This document shows, in pieces, positions 44,190 to 52,914 of a stretch of 64,000 nt of DNA. Origin of the DNA: Mycolicibacterium peregrinum (lineage in GTDB: Bacteria; Actinomycetota; Actinomycetes; Mycobacteriales; Mycobacteriaceae); the NCBI RefSeq assembly GCF_001665785.1, contig NZ_LZSO01000049.1:62001-126000 (forward strand), written 5' to 3'. Below the pieces are notes generated by a model. The model searched no databases, was not told the origin of the DNA, and saw only the letters and a program-made list of their open reading frames with translations. Position 1 is the first letter of the stretch. Each line of letters starts with the position of its first letter. The translations under genes and the position numbers were made by a program.

Positions 44190-44292
44190 GCATTACTCGG
44201 CTTATGCCGAGGGTGTATCAGCCCGACCCCCCGGGGCTGATACACGACGACCTCCGCCTCCTCCCCCCCTGGCGGGGGTCGTCCCTTTTCTG
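44190..44292 (+). ncRNA. 6C small RNA (B11)
   Basis: Three consecutive hairpins: CTCGGC-TTAT-GCCGAG (44196-44211); a 12-bp stem GTGTATCAGCCC/GGGCTGATACAC (44213-44245) with loop GACCCCCCG; and a 13-bp stem (44246-44258 with 44271-44283) with loop TCCTCCCCCCCT, then CCTTTTC. Two loops with six or more C residues define the actinobacterial 6C RNA. Its position between Rv3661 and Rv3660c is that of B11 in M. tuberculosis. -10 box TATAGT is at 44182-44187. The C-rich loops are thought to pair with G-rich ribosome sites of target mRNAs. Confidence 0.93.
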
Positions 44293-44456
44293 GGGGAAGA
44301 ATCCCCGGTCGCTGACCCTGGTTGGTAGCGGAACCGTATTTTCACTGGATCTCGGCGGTACGTTCGCGGACCGCCGTTCATCCACAGCGCGCGCTTCATC
44401 CACAATCCGGCAATTGGTGATGGTGCCCACCCAGCGGTTGCCCGCAGGGTGAAGAC

Positions 44457-45530
44457 ATGGCCGCCTCGAACCCCACCGCGCCCGGCACGGTGCTGGCGCT
44501 GATCGGTGACACACCGCTGCGTGACGACGTATCCCGGGTGGCCGCCGCCTCCGGCGTCGGTCTCGTCCTCGTCGACGAACCCTCGGGGCGGAAGGCCTGG
44601 ATGGCGGCTGCAGCGGTGGTACTGGATGCTCCGGCCGCCCAGCGATGCGCCGCCCGCGGGTTGCCCCGCCGCACCCGGGTGATCCTCGTCGGCCACGACG
44701 ATCCGCGGCCTGACGACTGGCAGGCCGCGATATCCGTGGGCGCGCAACACGTGGTGACGCTTCCCGCCCAGGACGCCGATCTGGTCGCGGTCCTGTCCGA
44801 GGCGGACTGTCGCGACGACGGCGGACGCGGCCCGGCGGTGGCGGTGGTCAGCGCTCGAGGCGGTGCCGGGGCATCGGTGTTCGCGGTGGCGCTGGCCCAA
44901 TCGGCGCCGGCTGCGCTGCTGATCGAAGCCGATCCGTGGAGCGGCGGGATCGACCTGGTGGCGGGCAGTGAGGATCTGGCCGGCCTGCGCTGGCCGGACC
45001 TGGCACTGCAGGGTGGCCGGTTGGGATATCCGGCGTTGCGCGAGGCGCTGCCTCGCCGGGACGAGGTCAGCGTGCTCTCCAGCGGACGCTCAGGGGCCGA
45101 CATCGAGGCAGGGCCGGTGGCGGCGGTCATCGAGGCGGGTTGCCGCGGCGGCGTCACGGTGGTGTGCGATGTACCCCGGCGCGCCACCGAAGCCGCCGAA
45201 ACCGCCCTGAACGCAGCCGATCTGGTGGTCCTGGTGGCACCGGCCGACGTGCGGTCGTGCACTGCCGCCACCGCTGCGCGGCCGTGGGTGCTGGCCTGCA
45301 ACCCCAATGCCGGTGTGGTGGTGCGGGGACCGTCACCGGGTGGGCTGCGGGCGACCGAGGTGGCCCGCATCGTGGACCTGCCGCTGCTGGCGGCGATGCG
45401 ACCGCAGGCCGGCATCGCCGAGGTGTTGGAGCGTGGTGGCCTGAGAGTGCGGCCGCGTTCACCGCTCGGTTCGGCCGCGCGGCGGGTGTTGTCGGTCCTG
45501 GCCGGTCACCCTGTGCAGGAGTCAGCGTGA
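44457..45530 (+). CDS. ssd: CpaE-like / septum-site-determining protein Ssd of the tad locus
   Basis: 357 residues. An N-terminal receiver-like region (residues ~1-110) is followed by a MinD/ParA-type domain with a deviant P-loop VVSARGGAGASVFAVALAQS in which the usual GKT is GAS, so ATP binding may be weak. It belongs to the CpaE family that positions pilus machines; in M. tuberculosis the homologue Rv3660c (Ssd) also affects septation. It is the first gene of the tad cluster, 165 nt after the 6C RNA, and overlaps tadA by 4 nt. Confidence 0.9.
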   Translation: MAASNPTAPGTVLALIGDTPLRDDVSRVAAASGVGLVLVDEPSGRKAWMAAAAVVLDAPAAQRCAARGLPRRTRVILVGHDDPRPDDWQAAISVGAQHVVTLPAQDADLVAVLSEADCRDDGGRGPAVAVVSARGGAGASVFAVALAQSAPAALLIEADPWSGGIDLVAGSEDLAGLRWPDLALQGGRLGYPALREALPRRDEVSVLSSGRSGADIEAGPVAAVIEAGCRGGVTVVCDVPRRATEAAETALNAADLVVLVAPADVRSCTAATAARPWVLACNPNAGVVVRGPSPGGLRATEVARIVDLPLLAAMRPQAGIAEVLERGGLRVRPRSPLGSAARRVLSVLAGHPVQESA

Positions 45531-46687
45531 GCGCCTCGCTGATCGACCGGGTACGCGAACGGCTGGTAGCCGAAGCCTCCCAGCTCAACCCCGGCGTGGT
45601 GGCCGCAGCGATTCGGGCGGAGTCCGGCGGCCTGCTCGGAGACACCGAGGTACTCAGCAATCTGCGGCTGCTGGAGACCGAACTGACCGGTGCCGGAGTC
45701 CTGGAACCGTTGCTGTGCGCGCCGACCACCACCGATGTGCTCGTCACCGCCCCCGATGCGGTGTGGGTGGATGACGGCAACGGATTGCACCGCAGCGCAG
45801 TCTGTTTCCCCGACGAGAGTGCGGTCCGGCGGCTGGCGCAGCGGTTGGCACTGCTGGCCGGGCGCCGCCTCGATGAGGCGCAGCCCTGGGTGGACGGTCA
45901 GCTCAACGGCATCGGTCCGTTCACCGTGCGCCTGCACGCGGTGCTGCCCCCGGTAGCGGCTGCGGGCACCTGCCTGTCGCTGCGGGTGTTGCACCCGGCC
46001 ACCCAGAACCTCGACAACCTCACCGAATCCGGGGCGATCCCGCAGCAGGCCGGCGACCTGCTGCGCGCGGTCATCCGGGCCCGGTTGGCGTTCCTCATCT
46101 CCGGGGGTACCGGTTGCGGTAAGACGACGCTGTTGGCCGCCGCGCTCGGTGCCGTCCCCGCTCACGAACGCATCGTCTGTGTCGAGGACGCCGCCGAACT
46201 GGCCCCGCCGCACCCACATCTGGTCAGGTTGGTGGCACGGGGCGCCAACGTCGAGGGGGTCGGTGAGGTCACCGTGCGCGACCTGGTCAGGCAGGCGCTG
46301 CGGATGCGCCCGGACCGGATCGTCGTCGGTGAGGTTCGCGGGGCCGAAGTGGTGGACCTCCTGGCCGCACTCAACACCGGACATGACGGTGGAGCAGGCA
46401 CTGTGCATGCCAACAACCCCGCGGAAGTGCCGGCCCGGTTGGAGGCGCTCGGTGCGCTCGGCGGCCTGGACCGTGCCGCACTGGTCAGCCAACTGGCGGC
46501 AGCCGTGCAGGTGTTGCTTCATGTCGGGCGGGACGGCGCCGGGCGGCGCAGGCTCTCCGAGATCGCGGTACTGCGCCGCGCGGTCCGAGGTGAGCTCGAG
46601 GTGGTGACGGCCTGGCACGCCGACACCGGATTGGGTTGCGGCGCAGACACCCTCGACGCGCTGGTGGAACGGCGGGTATCGCCGTGA
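45527..46687 (+). CDS. tadA: TadA/CpaF secretion ATPase
   Basis: 386 residues from GTG 45527 (GTGA overlap with ssd). Walker A FLISGGTGCGKTTLLAAALG, Asp box IVCVEDAAELAPPHPHLVRL, Walker B RMRPDRIVVGEVRGAEVVDL and a His box GHDGGAGTVHANNPAEVPAR are all present. This hexameric ATPase drives Flp pilus assembly on the inner side of the membrane. It corresponds to Rv3659c. It overlaps tadB by 4 nt. Confidence 0.96.
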   Translation: MSASLIDRVRERLVAEASQLNPGVVAAAIRAESGGLLGDTEVLSNLRLLETELTGAGVLEPLLCAPTTTDVLVTAPDAVWVDDGNGLHRSAVCFPDESAVRRLAQRLALLAGRRLDEAQPWVDGQLNGIGPFTVRLHAVLPPVAAAGTCLSLRVLHPATQNLDNLTESGAIPQQAGDLLRAVIRARLAFLISGGTGCGKTTLLAAALGAVPAHERIVCVEDAAELAPPHPHLVRLVARGANVEGVGEVTVRDLVRQALRMRPDRIVVGEVRGAEVVDLLAALNTGHDGGAGTVHANNPAEVPARLEALGALGGLDRAALVSQLAAAVQVLLHVGRDGAGRRRLSEIAVLRRAVRGELEVVTAWHADTGLGCGADTLDALVERRVSP

Positions 46688-47466
46688 CGGCGAGCGCACT
46701 GGCCTTGGCCGCCGCACTTCTGCTGTGGCCGGTCATGCCTCGGCGCGCTGCGGCGCTGCGGCGGGTGGAGGCTGCTCGCCGGCGTGTTCGGTTGGTGCCC
46801 ATCGTCGTGGTGTTGGGAGTTGTTCTGGCCTGGCTGGTTTCGCTGCCGGTTGCGGTGGCCACGGCACTGGTGTGCGGAACGGTCATCGGACGCCGGCGGC
46901 GTCGTCATGCGCGTCGGCAGCAGCTGGAGGAAGCGGCGTCACTGCAGGCCGCTTTGGACGTGTTGGTGGGTGAACTGCGTACCGGCGTCCATCCGGTGAG
47001 CGCCTTCGGTACTGCGGCCGGCGAGGTGTCCGGGGCGGTACGTCAGGGCATGGGTGCCGTCGCCGCCCGGGCCCGCCTTGGCGCCGATGTCGCGGCGGGT
47101 CTGGAAGATGTCGCGGCAACTTCACAATTGCCGATGCACTGGGAACGGCTTGCGGTCTGCTGGCGACTGGCTCATGCGTACGGCCTCTCGATCGCCACCC
47201 TGATGCGTACCGCGCAGCGCGACATCGTTGAGCGCGAACGGTTTTCCTCTCACGTCGAAGCGGCGATGGCGGGACCGCGGGCGACGGCAGCGGTGCTGGC
47301 CGGGCTGCCCGTGGTCGGCATTGCACTGGGGCAGTTGATCGGCGCGCAGCCCCTGGCGTTCCTTTGTGGACCCGGGGTAGGCGGTTGGCTGCTGGTGATC
47401 GGGGTCCTGCTGGCCTGCGCCGGACTGATGTGGTCGGACCGGATCACCGAACGGGCGCTGAGATGA
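46684..47466 (+). CDS. tadB: TadB-like inner-membrane platform protein
   Basis: 260 residues from GTG 46684. Two N-terminal membrane helices (residues ~1-20 and 35-60) are followed by a cytoplasmic T2SF domain (LEEAASLQAALDVLVGELRT then HPVSAFGTAAG). Two C-terminal helices include AVLAGLPVVGIALGQLIGAQ. It forms the pilus assembly platform with TadC. It corresponds to Rv3658c. It overlaps both neighbours by 4 nt. Confidence 0.9.
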   Translation: MTASALALAAALLLWPVMPRRAAALRRVEAARRRVRLVPIVVVLGVVLAWLVSLPVAVATALVCGTVIGRRRRRHARRQQLEEAASLQAALDVLVGELRTGVHPVSAFGTAAGEVSGAVRQGMGAVAARARLGADVAAGLEDVAATSQLPMHWERLAVCWRLAHAYGLSIATLMRTAQRDIVERERFSSHVEAAMAGPRATAAVLAGLPVVGIALGQLIGAQPLAFLCGPGVGGWLLVIGVLLACAGLMWSDRITERALR

Positions 47467-48044
47467 GTTGGGCAGCAGTGTTTCTGGCTCTGGCACTGCT
47501 GGTCGGTGCGGGTCCGGCGCGGGTGCGGTCCCGTGTTGCGCCCGCACCGGGGCTGCGGGCGGGCCCACGGCGGGTCCACACCGATGATCCGCTCGCTGCG
47601 GCCTCGACGTTCGACCTGTTCTCCGCATGTCTGGCCGCCGGGATGGCGGTGTCGACCGCGGCCGCTGCCGCCACCGCGTCGGCGCCACCTTCGCTGGCAC
47701 CGATGTTGCGGCGCGCGGCTGAGCTGCTGGCGCTCGGAGCGGATCCGGCCCGGGCCTGGTCCGGTGGCAATGACGCGGTGCCGCAAGACAAGAACGCAGA
47801 GGCCCTGTTGCGGCTGGCCCGCCGCTCGGCGGCCTCGGGCAGCGCTCTGGCCGACGGGGTGGCCGAGTTATCAGCCCAGGCCCGCCACGACGCCACTGCC
47901 GCGGCCGATGCGGTCGCAGAACGGGCCTCGGTGCTGGTCGCCGGACCGTTGGGGCTGTGTTACCTGCCTGCGTTCGTGTGCCTGGGAGTGATTCCTGTGG
48001 TCACCGGCCTGGCCGGTGACGTGCTCGGTTCAGGTTTGTTGTGA
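47463..48044 (+). CDS. tadC: TadC-like inner-membrane platform protein
   Basis: 193 residues from ATG 47463. Short T2SF-type protein: DLFSACLAAGMAVSTAAAAA, then LALGADPARAWSGGNDAVPQ, and a C-terminal hydrophobic region VLVAGPLGLCYLPAFVCLGV IPVVTGL. It is shorter than proteobacterial TadC, as in other mycobacteria (Rv3657c). It ends 27 nt before the pilin gene. Confidence 0.88.
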   Translation: MSWAAVFLALALLVGAGPARVRSRVAPAPGLRAGPRRVHTDDPLAAASTFDLFSACLAAGMAVSTAAAAATASAPPSLAPMLRRAAELLALGADPARAWSGGNDAVPQDKNAEALLRLARRSAASGSALADGVAELSAQARHDATAAADAVAERASVLVAGPLGLCYLPAFVCLGVIPVVTGLAGDVLGSGLL

Positions 48045-48071
48045 GAAAACATCGCAGAGGGGAGAAATATC

Positions 48072-48275
48072 ATGGCGGGAAACATGATTCAGCGGGTGAA
48101 TGCCAAGGCAGCACTGCTGATGCTCGACGAATCAGGGATGAGCACCGTCGAGTACGCGATCGGCACGATCGCCGCCGCGGCGTTCGGGGCGATCCTGTAC
48201 ACCGTGGTCACGGGGGACTCGATCGTGAGTGCGCTGACCAACATCATCAGCCGGGCGCTGAACACCAACGTCTAG
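48072..48275 (+). CDS. flp: Flp-type pilin (DUF4244)
   Basis: 67 residues. The prepilin peptidase site is expected in DESGMSTVEYAIGTIAAAAF: a Gly before the cut, Glu at +5 and a hydrophobic helix. The mature pilin would be about 45 residues, a normal Flp/type IVb size. A good ribosome site (AGAGGGGAG) is 13-19 nt upstream. It corresponds to Rv3656c. This is the structural subunit of the tad pilus. Confidence 0.92.
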   Translation: MAGNMIQRVNAKAALLMLDESGMSTVEYAIGTIAAAAFGAILYTVVTGDSIVSALTNIISRALNTNV

Positions 48276-48283
48276 ATGGCCGG

Positions 48284-48610
48284 CTGGATGATCGGGGTGC
48301 GGTCACCATCGAGGCGGCTTTTGCCATCACATCACTGGTGGCTGTTCTGGTGTTGTGTGTCGGTGGCCTCGGTGCGGTGGGCATGCAGATCCGGTGTATC
48401 GACGCCGCGCGCGAAGCTGCCCGCCTGGCCGCCCGTGGTGAGGGCGATACGGCCACGGCCGCCGCTCGGCGTATCGCCCCGTCCGGCGCGGTGGTGCATC
48501 TCGCCCGTGACGGCGGTCTGGTGGTGGCCCGGGTCAGCGCCGCGACAGCGTTGCCGGGGTTCACGGTGTCCGCCGAGGCGGCCGCGGTGCCCGAACCGGG
48601 GATCGGGTGA
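48284..48610 (+). CDS. tadE: TadE-like minor pilin (start codon unresolved)
   Basis: About 108 residues: DDRGAVTIEAAFAITSLVAV (TadE signature, with Glu at the expected place), then IRCIDAAREAARLAARGEGD. The frame contains no ATG, GTG or TTG between 48041 and the conserved N-terminus; the nearest usable codon is CTG 48284. Initiation at GTG 48041 would give a 189-residue protein fully overlapping the pilin gene, which seems unlikely. It corresponds to Rv3655c. See findings. Confidence 0.7.
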   Translation: MDDRGAVTIEAAFAITSLVAVLVLCVGGLGAVGMQIRCIDAAREAARLAARGEGDTATAAARRIAPSGAVVHLARDGGLVVARVSAATALPGFTVSAEAAAVPEPGIG

Positions 48611-48953
48611 GCGCGGTTCGGCCACGCTGTTGGCCGCGGCGATGATCGCGATGGTGATCGCGTTCGCGGCCGGTGGTGCCTACCTGGGTGCCGCCGTCAC
48701 AGCCCGGCACCGGGCCCAGACCGCAGCGGACCTGGCGGCCCTTGGCGCCGCCGGCGCCGTGGTGTCCGGACCGGATGCGGCGTGCCGGCAGGCCGCCGAC
48801 ATTGCGGCCCGGATGCGTTCGGACCTCGGAGATTGCCAGATCGACGGGCTCGACGTCGTGCTCGAGGTGGCGGCGCCGGTGCGCCTGGGCCGATGGGGCG
48901 TCGGTCCGGCCCGCGCAGCCGCTCGCGCTGGACCGGTGGACACCGCCGATTAG
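48606..48953 (+). CDS. TadE-like secretion-neighbourhood protein (start codon unresolved)
   Basis: The conserved segment ERGSATLLAAAMIAMVIAFA followed by RHRAQTAADLAALGAAGAVV is typical of the Rv3654c family (TadE-like proteins beside tad genes and helicases). The expected GTG overlapping the tadE stop (48607) is out of frame. In-frame choices are GTG 48507, deep inside tadE, or TTG 48630, which removes RGSATL. I give the conserved reading frame. A 4-nt deletion in a repeated AGCG near 48609 would explain it. The 3' end overlaps the opposing gene by 4 nt. Confidence 0.65.
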   Translation, partial: GERGSATLLAAAMIAMVIAFAAGGAYLGAAVTARHRAQTAADLAALGAAGAVVSGPDAACRQAADIAARMRSDLGDCQIDGLDVVLEVAAPVRLGRWGVGPARAAARAGPVDTAD

Positions 48954-49984
48954 TCGAGCCGGTCGAGATCCGCGGCGGCGACCTCGTCGTCGGTCGGTAG
49001 CCGCAGCGCGATCAGACCGGCGAAGGTGTCGTCGCCGAGTTCGATCCGGTTGATCGTCATGTGCACCGGCTGCCAGCCGCCGTCGTCAGCCCGCATGCGC
49101 AGCACCGCGGTGGTGACACCGTCGGTGAAATCCGAGGTCATCCGGGCCATGTGCCGGGTGTCGGCCGGGTGGATGCGGGCCGGCCCGCCGTCGCGGTGAC
49201 GCCAGTCGAAGAACGGTGCGGGCTCGTCGAGCCATTTCAACAGCTTCCAGTCGTCGAGGCCGACCAGGGCCCGGTGCACGCCGGGCCGGGCCAGTCCGTT
49301 GAGGATGCGCTGGGCCAGGTTGTCGACGGGTGTCACCGGGGTGTCGCGCTCGCTGCGCCAGTTCATGGCCCGGCAGACCATCCGGTCGGCGCCGTCGTCG
49401 CGCGGCTCCAGGGTCACCCGGGCCACGAATCCCACCGTGATGGTCTCCCCGCGATGATCGGTGACATCCCAGGTGGTGCACAAGGTGTTGCCGACCACGG
49501 GCTTGACGGTCATGGCCAGCACCTTGGCCTCGCTGCCGTTGAGGTCCCGACCCGGCAGGTCGTCGGCGAACGTCCGGTCGTGGGTGGCTTCGGTTTCGGG
49601 GTTCATTCCGCTGTTGCGCAGCGATTCGGGGGTGTCGGTGGCCACGCCTGCGGTCAGGTCCCAGACCAGCGGGCCGGGAACCGGCCGCTGGGGCGGGTCG
49701 ACGTCGGTCGGCCCGATCCAGACGTGGACGCCGTGGATGTGCCCGTCGGACATCCGCACCACTTCGGTGCGGATCACGCGGTCGTTCTTGGGTGTGATGC
49801 TGCTGAGGCCCTGGCCGGCCTGGACGGTTTCCCTGATGGCGCTCTGAATTGCCATCAGGTGCGGATTTCGTCGTAGAAACACACTGATCGGGACGAGGTT
49901 CTTCGTCTGCAGACCTCGCGCGACCACGGCAGGCTCGCTACCCAGTGTCTCCACGAGCAGCCAGTCGTGGGTCATGCGCGGCAT
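48950..49984 (-). CDS. PAS-type protein (DUF5593, Rv3651-like)
   Basis: 344 residues. Central and C-terminal regions show PAS/GAF-like beta-rich pattern: VGNTLCTTWDVTDHRGETIT VGFVARV and a C-terminal MHMTINRIEL-like strand before FAGLIALRLPTDDEVAAADL. Its start MTHDWLLVETLGSEPAVVAR is characteristic of the family. M. tuberculosis Rv3651 has tandem PAS-like domains. No output domain (kinase, cyclase) is attached, so it probably senses a ligand and acts through a partner. Confidence 0.85.
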   Translation of the reverse strand: MPRMTHDWLLVETLGSEPAVVARGLQTKNLVPISVFLRRNPHLMAIQSAIRETVQAGQGLSSITPKNDRVIRTEVVRMSDGHIHGVHVWIGPTDVDPPQRPVPGPLVWDLTAGVATDTPESLRNSGMNPETEATHDRTFADDLPGRDLNGSEAKVLAMTVKPVVGNTLCTTWDVTDHRGETITVGFVARVTLEPRDDGADRMVCRAMNWRSERDTPVTPVDNLAQRILNGLARPGVHRALVGLDDWKLLKWLDEPAPFFDWRHRDGGPARIHPADTRHMARMTSDFTDGVTTAVLRMRADDGGWQPVHMTINRIELGDDTFAGLIALRLPTDDEVAAADLDRLD

Positions 49985-50030
49985 TTTACCGGGGTGTGGG
50001 TAGCTGTATTACGCCTGCGGCGACGACGTG

Positions 50031-50053
50031 ATCCGCAGTAGAAATCTGCGGAT
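50031..50053. promoter_or_regulatory. Small inverted repeat between tandem genes
   Basis: ATCCGCAG (50031-50038) and CTGCGGAT (50046-50053) form an 8-bp perfect inverted repeat with 7-nt loop TAGAAAT. It lies in the 269-nt stretch (49985-50253) between the helicase stop and the start of the PAS-type gene, 47 nt upstream of the latter. No T-run follows on either strand, so it may be an operator rather than a terminator. The rest of the stretch shows no ORF I would support. Confidence 0.45.
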
Positions 50054-50253
50054 TACGGTCGCGGATACGCGAAGCCGGGTCTGTCGGGTTGCAAACATGA
50101 GTGAGTTCACGTAATTTGCCACTGCACCCGGCCTCCGGGATTGGGAACGGATCGCGTTGTCCGACCGTTCGTCGCACCGTCTGTGTGTTCGGCGTGGCCG
50201 AATGCAGCCACGCAGTAGTAGATCCGCGTAGTCGGCCGTCGAGGGGTCGGTCG

Positions 50254-52617
50254 TCAACGCGGTCGGGGGTCCGCTGAGGACGTACTCAGCGCGCCGAGCA
50301 CCAGGCGGAGCACTTGTATCGCGCCCGATTTGTCCAGCGGGTCGTTCCCGTTGCCGCATTTCGGTGACTGCACGCACGAGGGGCAACCCTTCGGGCACTC
50401 ACAAGCCTCGATCGCGTCGGCCGTCGCGCCCCACCACGTACTCAGATTGCGGAATCCGCGGTCGGCGAAACCCGCCCCGCCGGGGTAACCGTCGTAGACG
50501 AAGATCGACGGCAAACCGTCGACCGGTCCGACGGCCGTCGAGACCCCGCCGATGTCGCCGCGGTCGCAACTGGCCACCAGCGGCAGCAGACCGATCGCTG
50601 CGTGTTCGGCGGCATGCAGACTTCCTGGCATGGCGAGCAGGTCGATGCCGTTGTCCTGTAACGCTTCCGGGGTGATGGTGCACATCACGGCCATGGTGTC
50701 CAGGGTGCTGGGTGGCATGTCGAGCTCGACGAAATCGATGACCTCGCCATCGATCCGCCGGCGCAGGTAACCCACCACTGTGTTGGTCACCGACACCGGA
50801 ACCAGGCCCACGGTGACCGGGCCGAACGTCCTGCGCTCGCCGGGACCGGTGACGGCGATGTCGGTGAGTTCCCTGGCGAACGTGCTGTAGCCCGGATCGG
50901 CGGCATGCACGAACGCCACCCCGTCCTCGAAGGACAACGAGTCGACCAGAAAGGTCTCGCCCTGGTGCAGATACACCGCACCGGGATGCACCGACGACGC
51001 CGCCTGCCCGGCGCCGGTGCTGCCCAGCATCCTGCCGGTGTCGACCTCCAGGATCGCGATCTGACCGCCGCTGGAGCCGCGGATGTCGACGGCCGGGTGC
51101 GGATCGACCCCGGGAGCGGGGAAGTAGCCGCTGGGACGCTTCCGGAGCAGTCCGTCGTCGACCAGGGTTTCGGCCACCGCCTCGGCGTTCCACAACCGGA
51201 CCTCGGCGGCGGTGAGCGGCAGCTCGGCTGCGGCGCAGAGCAACTGCGGGCCCAGCACGTGTGGATTCGTCGGGTCGATGACCACCCGCTCGATCGGCTT
51301 GTCCAGCAGGGCTGCGGGATGGTGCACCAGGTAGGTGTCCAGGGGATCGTCGCGGGCGATCAACACGATCAGCGCGCCCTGCCCGCGCCGGCCGGATCGC
51401 CCGGCCTGCTGCCAGAACGAGGTGACGGTGCCGGGAAAGCCCGCCATCACCACCGCGTCGAGGCCGGCGATGTCGATACCGAGCTCGAGTGCGTTGGTGG
51501 TGGCCAGCCCTCGCAGCCGGCCGTCGGTCAGGGCGTGTTCCAGTTCGCGGCGGTCTTCGGCGAGAAATCCGGCCCGGTACGACGCCACCTGATCGGCCAA
51601 CTCCGGTGCGGTGTCCTCCAACCGGGCCCGGGTTCCCAGCGCGGTCAGTTCGGCGCCGCGCCGGGACCGGACGAAGGTCAGCGTGCGTGCGCCCTCAGAC
51701 ATCAGGTCGGCCATCACCCGGGCCGCCTCGGCGCCGGCCGAACGCCGGACCGGCGCGCCGTTCTCGCCGGTGAGGTCGTCGAGCAGGGCCGGTTCCCACA
51801 ACGCGATCGTGCGCGCCCCCCGCGGTGAGCCGTCCTCGGTCACCTCGGCCACCGTCTGCCCGATCAACTCCGCGGCCGTCTCGGCCGGTGACGCTGTCGT
51901 GGCACTCGCGAAGATCACCGTCGGTACCGAAGGCTCAGCGCCGTCGGCCGCATATCGTTCGCACAATCGCAACAACCGCCTGAGCACCATCGCGACGTTG
52001 GAACCGAAAATGCCACGGTAGTAATGACATTCGTCCACTACGACGTACTTGAGGTGACGCAGGAACACCGCCCATCGGGCATGGTTGCGCAGCAGCGACA
52101 GATGGATCATGTCCGGATTGGAGAAAATCCATCTCGACCGTTCCCGGGCGAACCGACGCACCTCGGTGGCGCTGTCACCGTCATACGGGGCCGGCGCCAC
52201 GTCACGCAGAGCGGCGACGGTCTCCGTCAGGTTCTGCGCGGTACGCAGCTGGTCGTGTCCGAGCGCCTTCGTCGGGGACAGGTACAGCACCCGGGTCTGC
52301 CGGTCCTCGGCCAACGCCGAGAGGATCGGTAATTGGTAGGCCAGGGACTTACCCGATGCGGTTCCCGTGGACACCACCACATGTCGGCCGGCGCGGGCCA
52401 ATTCCGCGGCGGCGAGCTGATGCGACCACGGTGCGGTCACGCCGAGGTCCTGCAAAGCCTGAATTACCTCCGGATGGGCCCATTGCGGCCATCGATCTGG
52501 TTTGCCGGGCCGCGCCGGTATATCCGCAACATGGCGTAGCGGATCTTCCCCGGAAGGGGTGCCGTCGACAGCGCAAGCCAGCAGCTCACGGCCGAAATCC
52601 GACCCCTGATCCAGCAC
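50254..52617 (-). CDS. DEAD/DEAH-box helicase with C-terminal Cys cluster (MrfA/YprA-like)
   Basis: 787 residues. Helicase motifs: I STGTASGKSLAYQLPIL, II VVDECHYYRG, III FASATTASP, VI QQAGRSGRRGQGAL. The C-terminal DUF1998 region ends with a four-Cys metal site: CECPKGCPSCVQSPKCGNG. This is the architecture of Bacillus MrfA and yeast Hrq1, 3'-5' DNA helicases linked to mitomycin-type DNA damage repair. It corresponds to Rv3649. Divergent from cspA. Confidence 0.94.
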   Translation of the reverse strand: MLDQGSDFGRELLACAVDGTPSGEDPLRHVADIPARPGKPDRWPQWAHPEVIQALQDLGVTAPWSHQLAAAELARAGRHVVVSTGTASGKSLAYQLPILSALAEDRQTRVLYLSPTKALGHDQLRTAQNLTETVAALRDVAPAPYDGDSATEVRRFARERSRWIFSNPDMIHLSLLRNHARWAVFLRHLKYVVVDECHYYRGIFGSNVAMVLRRLLRLCERYAADGAEPSVPTVIFASATTASPAETAAELIGQTVAEVTEDGSPRGARTIALWEPALLDDLTGENGAPVRRSAGAEAARVMADLMSEGARTLTFVRSRRGAELTALGTRARLEDTAPELADQVASYRAGFLAEDRRELEHALTDGRLRGLATTNALELGIDIAGLDAVVMAGFPGTVTSFWQQAGRSGRRGQGALIVLIARDDPLDTYLVHHPAALLDKPIERVVIDPTNPHVLGPQLLCAAAELPLTAAEVRLWNAEAVAETLVDDGLLRKRPSGYFPAPGVDPHPAVDIRGSSGGQIAILEVDTGRMLGSTGAGQAASSVHPGAVYLHQGETFLVDSLSFEDGVAFVHAADPGYSTFARELTDIAVTGPGERRTFGPVTVGLVPVSVTNTVVGYLRRRIDGEVIDFVELDMPPSTLDTMAVMCTITPEALQDNGIDLLAMPGSLHAAEHAAIGLLPLVASCDRGDIGGVSTAVGPVDGLPSIFVYDGYPGGAGFADRGFRNLSTWWGATADAIEACECPKGCPSCVQSPKCGNGNDPLDKSGAIQVLRLVLGALSTSSADPRPR

Positions 52618-52914
52618 CGTCCGTCCTCCTACGATCTACCCCGCCGACAACCGCCCGGATTTGTAAACGAATTGTTCACCACGCGCCGCACGACAAGACT
52701 GTCGCAGCCGACCCGAACATGGTTGACTGATCACGGTCGCAGCTTCTGTGTTTGTACTCGCACTCGCAGGATCGTCGTTGCGATCGCGGTTCCTGCGAGG
52801 GTTGTAGGTCGGGTCAGTTCCGGGCGACTCCACGAAGGATGGCGGTCGGAACGGGCCCGGTGCACCGGAAGTCGGTGGACCGCACCCGGTTGAAAGAGAA
52901 GGAAAGAACAAAAG
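52618..52914 (+). other. Helicase/cspA divergent region with long cspA leader
   Basis: A 297-nt gap between the divergent helicase and cspA genes. No ORF is convincing. It should hold both promoters and a long 5' leader for cspA, common in cold-shock genes. The purine-rich AGAGAAGGAAAGAAC segment near 52895-52909 supplies the cspA ribosome site. No clear hairpin or boxed motif is seen beyond that. Confidence 0.5.
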
